Shown piece after piece: positions 1 to 5,757 of a stretch of DNA of 32,033 nt. The stretch spans positions 1 to 32,033 of the forward strand of contig CAYOZL010000024.1 in the NCBI GenBank assembly GCA_964408435.1. The letters are read 5' to 3'. This DNA is from CAYOZL01 sp964408435 (GTDB lineage Bacteria > Bdellovibrionota_C > UBA2361 > SZUA-149 > CAYOZL01). The number at the start of each line of letters is the position of its first letter. Position 1 is the stretch's first letter. The position numbers and the translations under genes are program-made. Under the pieces are notes generated by a model that saw only the letters and a list, made by a program, of their open reading frames with translations, had not been told where the DNA came from and searched no databases.

Positions 1-1124
1 ATGACCCTGGATTTAAACCCGTATACATTTACGAAAGACTTGGTGAGCCAAGTAACATCATGTTGCAACAGGGCCTAGCAGAGGCTGAGCAGAAAGATAT
101 TGCAGTAACCTTCTCTAGTGGAATGGCTGCAGTAAATGCTGCTACTATGTTTTTATTAGAACAAGGAGATGAAATAATCTCTCATAAGACTGTCTATGGC
201 TGCACTTATAACTTATTTAACTCTTGGTATAGAAGACTTGGGCATAAAGTAAATTTTTATGATTTTACGAACTTAGAGAATCTAGAATCTGTAATAAACG
301 AAAAAACTAGAGTTGTATATTTAGAATCTCCTGCAAACCCTAACTTAGAAATTCTAGATCTTGAAGCAATAACAAAAGCCTTAACTTTAATTAACGAGAA
401 AAGACCAGAGAACAGACAAATTGTATCTGTAATAGATAATACTTTTGCAACACCTTTTGGGCAAAGACCTGCAAGATTTGGGATTGATATTATTGTTCAC
501 AGTTTAACTAAAGGTCTTTGTGGTTTTGGAACAACATTAGGCGGAGCAGTTGTAACTGATAATAAATTTAGAGATCAGTTAATGATGTTTAGAAAAGATT
601 TTGGTGCCACCCTTGCCCCTGATAGTGCATGGAATGTAATGGTATACGGACTTTCAACGCTCGCTTTGAGAATGAGAAAAGCCCAAGAAAGCGCTTCTGA
701 AGTAGCAATGTATCTAGAACAACAGTCTCAAATTGAAAAAGTGTTTTATCCCGGACTTGAATCATTTCCTCAACATGAAATTGCTAAGAGGATGCTAAGA
801 GATTTCGAAGGCAACTTTGCACCTGGAATGATGATTTACTTTAAATTAAAAGGGAAAGATGCGGAGCAGGCAAAAGCTAAAGGTCAGAGAATGATGAATT
901 TTATTTCTGAAAATTCTTATGCAGTAACACTTGCTGTAAGCCTCGGACAAACTAGAACATTGATTGAACATCCTGGTTCTATGACCCACTCTGCATATTC
1001 AGCTGAAGAGCAGATTAAAGTAGGGATTGATCCTGGGGGGATTAGATTAGCGCTTGGGTTGGAGTCGTCTAATGATGTGATTGCGGATTTGGATCGTGCG
1101 TTTAAATATATTGGAAAGTACTAA
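1..1124 (+). CDS. Cys/Met-metabolism PLP-dependent enzyme (methionine gamma-lyase / O-acetylhomoserine sulfhydrylase type), 5' truncated
   Basis: The reading frame is open from the window edge (first full codon at position 3), so the ATG at 60 is internal and the N-terminus lies outside. The first residues visible, DPGFKPVYIYERLGEPSN, match the substrate-loop region of this family. Further on are SSGMAAVNAA, LESPANPNLE, the cofactor segment DNTFATPFGQRP, and HSLTKG, whose lysine should form the Schiff base with pyridoxal phosphate. The C-terminal part has the usual SLGQTRTLIEHPGSMTHS stretch and ends in a RLALGLE segment. These are the fold-type I enzymes that cleave or make C-S bonds in cysteine, homocysteine and methionine metabolism. 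The sequence alone does not separate a gamma-lyase from a gamma-synthase or sulfhydrylase; the ESPANP motif leans toward the methionine gamma-lyase/O-acetylhomoserine branch. It stands alone on the plus strand. Confidence 0.9.
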   Translation, partial: DPGFKPVYIYERLGEPSNIMLQQGLAEAEQKDIAVTFSSGMAAVNAATMFLLEQGDEIISHKTVYGCTYNLFNSWYRRLGHKVNFYDFTNLENLESVINEKTRVVYLESPANPNLEILDLEAITKALTLINEKRPENRQIVSVIDNTFATPFGQRPARFGIDIIVHSLTKGLCGFGTTLGGAVVTDNKFRDQLMMFRKDFGATLAPDSAWNVMVYGLSTLALRMRKAQESASEVAMYLEQQSQIEKVFYPGLESFPQHEIAKRMLRDFEGNFAPGMMIYFKLKGKDAEQAKAKGQRMMNFISENSYAVTLAVSLGQTRTLIEHPGSMTHSAYSAEEQIKVGIDPGGIRLALGLESSNDVIADLDRAFKYIGKY

Positions 1125-1160
1125 CTAATTATCTAGAGCTAGTCTCCGATCAAGATCAAG
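1125..1160 (-). repeat. LDxRLxLDN-stop repeat, copy A (no open gene upstream)
   Basis: Read on the minus strand, the codons give LDLDRRLALDN followed by TAG. This matches the C-terminal end of FolE2 (copy C, 4186-4221) and copy B (2395-2430). The nearest in-frame stop upstream on the minus strand is only a few codons beyond the motif, so it is not the end of an intact gene today. It begins directly after the stop codon of the plus-strand PLP enzyme. Unlike copies B and C, no homologous hairpin is attached. Confidence 0.55.
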
Positions 1161-1493
1161 GAAGAAGAATTGACTAACACACTAAACTGGTGTATAAATC
1201 ATGTCTTTAATTACCCCGTTCTTTAAAATACTGGCAAAGAGAGTTTAAAATTAACATCATTATACAATTAGATTATTATAAATGCATAATGATGCGATTC
1301 AATGTTTATTATTAGGTTTTTATATATCTTCCATAAACTATTATCAGCCAAAATTTCCTTATTTATTTTACCTTAGAAAGACATTAAGCAAGGTAGAAAC
1401 ATTAAACTATTATTTAGTTGCTAACTCTAGAACTTTAAAAAATTATTTGAGCTCTAAAGTTAGTAACTGAAAACTAGGCCAAGGAGAAACACG
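1125..1493. other. Intergenic stretch of 369 nt without a convincing gene
   Basis: This gap separates the PLP enzyme from the next plus-strand gene. Its first 36 nt are a minus-strand copy of the LDxRLxLDN-stop repeat described separately. A 9-bp inverted repeat (catcattat at 1255-1263 and ataatgatg at 1286-1294) lies in an AT-rich stretch. The only open frame, 1282-1470, has no Shine-Dalgarno sequence and a composition typical of AT-rich noncoding DNA, so it is not called. The promoter of the gene at 1494 is probably here, but no clear -35/-10 pair stands out. Confidence 0.6.
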
Positions 1494-2147
1494 ATGACAA
1501 CGGTCAAAAAAAAGTCAATCGCCAAAACACTACATGGGCACTGTCCATATTCTGAAAAGACAATCTCTTTGATTGAAGAGAGCTTAGAAAGCAAGCCAGG
1601 CATAAACGAGCTAAAAAAACTCATCAAAATTGCGAAAAGGTACCATTCTAAATGTACCATCCATGGTCCAATGATGACTGCAAGCGTCTTGATACTAGTA
1701 AGCAAGTCGGAGCATTACAATTCTAGATTCGTTCGCCAGTATCAGTACTGGGCATTGGAGGCTCTAAGGAGAGAGTTTCTGTATTCAAAAAACATAAGAA
1801 AATCAATGTCTCGTTCTTTTGAAAAAGGAGCCTTCAGAAAAGCTCTTGGGAAAAGGCTAAACGCAGCTCTTCGTCCCCATAAGGAGTTTGCAACTCTCAA
1901 TGAAAGCTTGGAAGACCGAGAGATTCTTGTGTTCATGCTTCTGCCTTACGTAAAATACACAGATGCAAGACAAGCTTTGCGCAAGTTTTACAACAGGTGT
2001 CACAAAAAATCTTACAGATGCTCAATTCCAAAAGAAAGAGGCTTGTCATCTGAAACAAGAAAAGCCATGAGAGAAGCCTTAGTTGGATATGGACATTTGT
2101 TAGCGCCAGTAAAGGACTTTAATGGTAGAACGGAGTTCCACTATTAA
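1494..2147 (+). CDS. Hypothetical basic protein, 217 aa
   Basis: The start is well supported by a Shine-Dalgarno sequence AAGGAG 8 nt before the ATG. I do not recognise the family. The protein is strongly basic and predicted mostly helical, rich in Lys, Arg and Ser, with scattered cysteines (HGHCPYS, YHSKCT, NRCHKKSYRCS) and no signal peptide or membrane segment. The cysteine/histidine pairs might bind a metal, but their spacing does not match a zinc finger I know. Codon choice is a little richer in G+C than in neighbouring genes (the 60 bases from 1861 contain 30 G+C), which could mean later acquisition. It is a single-gene unit with a hairpin 24 nt after its stop. Confidence 0.65.
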   Translation: MTTVKKKSIAKTLHGHCPYSEKTISLIEESLESKPGINELKKLIKIAKRYHSKCTIHGPMMTASVLILVSKSEHYNSRFVRQYQYWALEALRREFLYSKNIRKSMSRSFEKGAFRKALGKRLNAALRPHKEFATLNESLEDREILVFMLLPYVKYTDARQALRKFYNRCHKKSYRCSIPKERGLSSETRKAMREALVGYGHLLAPVKDFNGRTEFHY

Positions 2148-2170
2148 TAGGTTTGTAAATCGTATTCATT

Positions 2171-2196
2171 GGGCTTGTTGTTTTTTACGCAAGCCC
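2171..2196 (+). terminator. Putative hairpin terminator after the hypothetical gene
   Basis: GGGCTTG (2171-2177) and CAAGCCC (2190-2196) form a perfect 7-bp stem around a T-rich loop, 24 nt after the stop at 2147. The downstream side is only moderately T-rich (ttcactaatatttt), so the intrinsic-terminator call is tentative. Confidence 0.5.
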
Positions 2197-2310
2197 TTCA
2201 CTAATATTTTAAGTTCTCGAATTTATAGAGCGTAAAAAATACTTTCTATTATTATCATTTTTCTTATATCTTACAACGAGAGCTGAAATACATTTGGAAG
2301 AAAGAGATAA

Positions 2311-2430
2311 ACAGTTCACGGTTAGCCGTTATTAGTATAAAAAACTCTACAGATAACGGGAAACAGATAACTGAGAACGGCTAACAGAATAAAATTAATT
2401 ATCCAATTTCAATCTCTTATCAAGATCAAA
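2311..2430 (-). repeat. Hairpin plus LDxRLxLDN-stop repeat, copy B
   Basis: On the minus strand, 2430-2395 reads FDLDKRLKLDN followed by TAA, the same tail as FolE2. It is followed by a segment (2363-2400) that matches the region after folE2 (4154-4191) at nearly every position. A 10-bp perfect inverted repeat joins gttagccgtt (2321-2330) and aacggctaac (2376-2385). The inner part also holds a near-tandem repeat of ACAGATAAC (2350 and 2363). The tail sits just after the stop codon of the Cys-rich gene (2435), in a different frame from it. Confidence 0.6.
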
Positions 2431-2434
2431 AAAA

Positions 2435-4096
2435 CTATTGAAAAACTTCTTTTGAATAACATTCCCCACAATATACCAACTCAGGCTTTTCCAATGAGTA
2501 AGTAGACTGTAAAAATTCCCCACATTCCTCACATGCCCTGCGCCATACTTTTTTTGGATTTCTCCTTAAGAGCCTCTTTCTATACCTCGAGTCAGGTGAA
2601 AGAGTTGGCAATGGAATACCATTAGCTCTATAAAAGTTAATTTCCTGCTTTGTAACTCGAAAAGGGCGCTTAGTCTCCTTACAAAGAACCACTGGCTCAC
2701 CATCTATCAAACTTAAGTCCTCTGGAAGAGTCTCCTCTGTATATACATTTTCGAATTCAGACAAAGCTTGTTTATAATCTGACCAATGAAAGCCTGCTTC
2801 AGTTGCCTCCTCTTTAGAGCAAGGATAAAGCTCATTTGAAATAGTTTCATTATAGCCAAATGGAGAAAGACTTTTAGGAAAAAACTTCCCCCACTCTCCT
2901 GTCTTTTTCATATGCTCAGCCACTCTTACTATAAGCTTAGCATATTCATCGGGACTATATTTTTTATTCAACAAACAAAAAGACTGCTTTCTTAATCCGA
3001 CAGAACCAAAAACATTCAAACAGTTAAAACAACTTACAATGTAGGAACAGTCCGAATTATCATAAGAAGAAATTGCAAAACTTAGTCTTTGACCTCGGCC
3101 TGACATGACTTGATAGGTTAATTCATGCCCAGAAATACCATAACCATCTGAGCTATCTCTACAATCAAAACTCCTTGTTAGATGACTACAATCTTCTACG
3201 TTTTCAACATCAAAACAGTTGTAACAATTCTTAGAATTCTTAATATAATTGCCAGAACTATTCTCAGAGTTAATTATCTGAGCATACCTTTTTGGTTGTT
3301 TTGAACAAAGACTGCTGCTCTTTTTCTCAAATTCTGCTTGTTTAAAACGAGTAAGCGGGAAAAGTTCTTTTTTTCTCTTTAAATACTCCTCCTCTCCTAA
3401 TTGTTCATTAAAAATGCAAAACTTTGCTCTATGTAAATTGCTGCATCCTATACAGTCTGAACAGTTATAGCAGTAACTACAAAAAGCTGAATCTTTACAA
3501 TCCTTACAACGTGTAAGAAAGGAAGAAGAATAGCAGCCACTACAATCAACACATTCATAACAAAGCTCACAGTTTACTGAGGACAAGCAATCTAAACAAT
3601 TCAAACAATCATTTACATTTGCTACATAAAGACACCCTTCTGACTTGACCACTGAAAAGGAGTAGTAACAATCTTTTGTATCTAAAGCATAGTTTGAATA
3701 ATTAGAATTTTCATTTCTACTCATATGATAAATTGAGGAGTGAGGAACATCTAAATAAAGCTCTTCAAACTGCTCAAAAAAACTTCGACTAAAGTCAAAC
3801 TCTCTAGCATAAGAAAGAGGGTTAAAAGATTCATTCCACCAGTAGTCCCGATCATAAACTTTTAAGTTTACATCAGGACGATACATTGAAATTATACTCT
3901 TACCAGTGCTATCACACTTTCTCTTATAAAGACTTTTTTCATTTCGGAAACAAAGTCTTGTTTTTTCTCTACAGACTGGACATTGACTAGGAGGAAGAAA
4001 GCTGTGACCAGCTACAGGAGATACAGTATCAAGGAGCTTCAACTCCAAGCTACTGAGGTAGAATTCATCAGAACATGTGGTGCAGTGTAGCTTCAT
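2435..4096 (-). CDS. Cys-rich zinc-ribbon protein with repeated Cys core, 553 aa (uncharacterised family)
   Basis: An N-terminal zinc-ribbon-like unit carries CTTC (residues 5-8) and CPVC (about 39-42). A segment follows with the landmarks SMYRPD, YDRDYWW and FDFSRSFFEQFEEL. The centre (about residues 130-350) is a run of short Cys-containing repeats such as NCLDC, ELCYECVDCSGC and CSYCYNCSDC, suggestive of a solenoid or multi-metal scaffold. The C-terminal domain has VLCKETKRPFRV, FYRANGIPLPTL and a last ribbon CEECGEF...VYCGEC. I count about 39 cysteines in 553 residues. From memory this architecture is common in CPR/Patescibacteria genomes and in some viruses, without known function; that memory is not verified here. 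There is no signal peptide or membrane segment, so it is probably cytoplasmic. It lies downstream of folE2 on the same strand, separated by a strong hairpin. Confidence 0.8.
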   Translation of the reverse strand: MKLHCTTCSDEFYLSSLELKLLDTVSPVAGHSFLPPSQCPVCREKTRLCFRNEKSLYKRKCDSTGKSIISMYRPDVNLKVYDRDYWWNESFNPLSYAREFDFSRSFFEQFEELYLDVPHSSIYHMSRNENSNYSNYALDTKDCYYSFSVVKSEGCLYVANVNDCLNCLDCLSSVNCELCYECVDCSGCYSSSFLTRCKDCKDSAFCSYCYNCSDCIGCSNLHRAKFCIFNEQLGEEEYLKRKKELFPLTRFKQAEFEKKSSSLCSKQPKRYAQIINSENSSGNYIKNSKNCYNCFDVENVEDCSHLTRSFDCRDSSDGYGISGHELTYQVMSGRGQRLSFAISSYDNSDCSYIVSCFNCLNVFGSVGLRKQSFCLLNKKYSPDEYAKLIVRVAEHMKKTGEWGKFFPKSLSPFGYNETISNELYPCSKEEATEAGFHWSDYKQALSEFENVYTEETLPEDLSLIDGEPVVLCKETKRPFRVTKQEINFYRANGIPLPTLSPDSRYRKRLLRRNPKKVWRRACEECGEFLQSTYSLEKPELVYCGECYSKEVFQ

Positions 4097-4103
4097 AAAT
4101 AAA

Positions 4104-4221
4104 TTCTGTTCTCGGTTATCTGTTCCCAGTTCTCTGAGAAGTCTTTTAATAATACAGATAACCGAGAACAGCTAACAGAATAAAACTAATTATCTAGTGT
4201 TAGTCTCTGGTCCAAATTAGG
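4104..4221 (-). repeat. Hairpin plus LDxRLxLDN-stop repeat, copy C, overlapping the 3' end of folE2
   Basis: The last 12 codons of folE2 (4221-4186) read PNLDQRLTLDN followed by TAG, and the hairpin follows at once. The right arm and flank, 4154-4191, match 2363-2400 with about three differences. The repeat is therefore coding at one end and structured and noncoding at the other. Compared with copies A and B, both leucine codons of the motif switch between CTA and TTG without changing the amino acid. Confidence 0.65.
4106..4171 (-). terminator. Perfect 18-bp inverted repeat after folE2, likely strong RNA hairpin
   Basis: ctgttctcggttatctgt (4106-4123) and acagataaccgagaacag (4154-4171) are exact reverse complements around a 30-nt loop, which itself contains a small ttctc/gagaa stem. 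It begins 14 nt after the folE2 stop and ends 9 nt before the Cys-rich gene's start codon. It could attenuate or terminate read-through between the two genes, or protect the folE2 mRNA 3' end. No clean U-tract follows in the minus direction. Confidence 0.55.
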
Positions 4222-5028
4222 AAAATTCTCAGAATACTGTGCCCAAGCATTATGCGCATGAATACTTTCCTGCGCTTCAGCAGAAACTTTAAATCCAATT
4301 ACATTCGGATACTGCTTTGCAATTAAAACAGCATCTCTAACTACATCTTCAACAAATTTAGGATTATCGTATTGTCTTTCTGTAACGTATTTCTCGTCTT
4401 CTCTTTTTAAAACAGGATATACAGGACACGAACCCGCTTCTTCTAGAGCAAGAATTAAATTCTCAATCCAATATGCTGGATACTTACCATCTAAATCTAC
4501 ATTCACAGAAACTTTTAAAATTAAACGCTGATTATGCGCGCCGTATTCTGAAATTGCCTTGCTGCAAGGACAAAGATTTGCAGTAGGAATTAAAATATCA
4601 AAAATAGTTGAAGCCGTGCCATCTTGATTTTGAAGACCTTTGATTTTTAAATCGTAAATCATTTTAGACTCAAGACCTGTAACAGGAGCAGGTTTAGTTA
4701 TTGCAAAACCAAGCTTGAAACAAAGTGAAGAATCATCTGTTTGTAATGTTTTACTTATCTCAGCTAAGAAAGTCTGAGGATTAAAATCTATGATTTCCTT
4801 ATCAGAAAGTTGGTTTAATAAAGTCATAAACCTAGACATGTGAGTGCCCTTAAGTTCCTTAGATAAAGAAACTGCTAAACTACACTCAGTAGGAACAAGT
4901 AATGCCTCACCAGTGTTAGTTTTATACTTTAAAGGGATTAGAACTTTTCTAACTCCAACAGAGTGCAACTCAACACCTCTTGTATCGGTATTTAATTGAA
5001 CATCAGGTAATGTATTAGGATCTTTCAT
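4186..5028 (-). CDS. folE2: GTP cyclohydrolase FolE2 (type IB)
   Basis: The enzyme converts GTP to 7,8-dihydroneopterin triphosphate, the entry step to folate and to queuosine/7-deazaguanine synthesis. Family signatures include DVQL near the N-terminus, the RGVEL...VGVRK segment, TECSLAVSLSKELKGTHMSR, and the metal-site stretch LCPCSKAISEYGAHNQR (about residues 152-168) with the conserved Cys and His. Near the C-terminus SIHAHNAWA is where many family members end. This protein continues with about 15 more residues ending LDQRLTLDN, and that extension coincides with a DNA repeat found twice more nearby. FolE2 is the metal-flexible, GCYH-IB form often used when zinc is scarce. The queC and queE genes 10 kb away support a queuosine role, although a folate role is equally possible. 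Confidence 0.95.
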   Translation of the reverse strand: MKDPNTLPDVQLNTDTRGVELHSVGVRKVLIPLKYKTNTGEALLVPTECSLAVSLSKELKGTHMSRFMTLLNQLSDKEIIDFNPQTFLAEISKTLQTDDSSLCFKLGFAITKPAPVTGLESKMIYDLKIKGLQNQDGTASTIFDILIPTANLCPCSKAISEYGAHNQRLILKVSVNVDLDGKYPAYWIENLILALEEAGSCPVYPVLKREDEKYVTERQYDNPKFVEDVVRDAVLIAKQYPNVIGFKVSAEAQESIHAHNAWAQYSENFPNLDQRLTLDN

Positions 5029-5119
5029 TTTGTTACGTTTTTACTAGTTTTTACTGTGGCTATTACTGCCAAAAAAAGTGCTAAAAATCAATAGCTCTAT
5101 ATCGATCTAAAAATGGGCT

Positions 5120-5413
5120 CTATTTAGAGGAAAGATGTAAAAAAGTCTCTATTGTATGAACATCTACTGCATGCCACTCAGGCTTACCGTAAAAAGCGAA
5201 TATTATCTGTGTAGTAAAGGTTACTGCGATTGCATAAATAAAAGAAATAGCGATTACTCTTGACCAAGGAGCAGGAACTAAGTGAACAAATACCCTTCTT
5301 CTAGACCTATTATCTATAAAAGTCCCCTCTTCTTCATCAAATAGAGTGGGCTCAGATAAGATATTAGAACCTAACAGCCCTTTTTTATTAGATTTTTTCT
5401 TTCTTTTAGTCAT
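5120..5413 (-). CDS. Small single-span membrane protein, 97 aa, hypothetical
   Basis: A lysine-rich N-terminus (TKRKKKSNKK) is followed by an acidic patch (DEEEGTF) and a basic stretch (RSRRRVF). One hydrophobic segment spans about residues 52-75 (VIAISFIYAIAVTFTTQIIF), then a short polar tail rich in His. The positive charges before the span predict an inside N-terminus. I do not recognise the family. It is transcribed divergently from another small membrane protein at 5503, and the two starts lie 89 nt apart. The even, ordinary composition and a clear membrane segment favour a real gene, but homologues would be needed to confirm it. Confidence 0.6.
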   Translation of the reverse strand: MTKRKKKSNKKGLLGSNILSEPTLFDEEEGTFIDNRSRRRVFVHLVPAPWSRVIAISFIYAIAVTFTTQIIFAFYGKPEWHAVDVHTIETFLHLSSK

Positions 5414-5502
5414 TTAAGATAGTTATGATAGAAAGTAAGCCTTTTGATACTAACTTGTCTTAATTAGTCATAACCTATTAAGACCTAAAATTCATAGAGA
5501 AT

Positions 5503-5721
5503 ATGCCAAAAAATAAAGCATTAGATAGATACAAGTGGAGAGAAAAGCATCGTAAACAATACACGTTTACGAAAACTAAGATGGTAGTCGGCTTTTTAAT
5601 CTCAGTTTCTACAAGTATATTACTAGGCTCATATTTAGATAAATATGGAAAAGTTGCACTTAAACAAAGCTCCACTGTTATAAGTAGCATTGCACAAGAA
5701 TATTTTTATCCCCGTAAATAA
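5503..5721 (+). CDS. Small single-span membrane protein, 72 aa, hypothetical
   Basis: A basic N-terminus (KNKALDRYKWREKHRKQ) precedes one hydrophobic segment at about residues 27-45 (MVVGFLISVSTSILLGSYL), followed by a polar tail. No clear Shine-Dalgarno sequence precedes the ATG. The opposite strand also has an open frame (5478-5690), but the plus frame has the coherent protein pattern and sits 36 nt ahead of the helicase gene on the same strand, so they may be co-transcribed. Function unknown. Confidence 0.5.
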   Translation: MPKNKALDRYKWREKHRKQYTFTKTKMVVGFLISVSTSILLGSYLDKYGKVALKQSSTVISSIAQEYFYPRK

Positions 5722-5757
5722 TTTCACAAACAAATCCAACATCAAAAATAAGCCGAT

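Noticed and set aside
1255..1294. 9-bp inverted repeat as a terminator or operator
   Set aside because: The arms are pure AT-rich words with a 22-nt loop, which are expected by chance in such DNA.
1282..1470. Open frame of 62 codons on the plus strand
   Set aside because: It has no ribosome site, an AT-rich composition typical of chance frames, and no domain pattern; it lies between a repeat copy and the true gene at 1494.
5478..5690. Minus-strand frame opposite the small membrane protein gene
   Set aside because: The plus frame has the basic-start/membrane-span pattern and lies in line with the helicase gene; the minus frame reads as a shadow.
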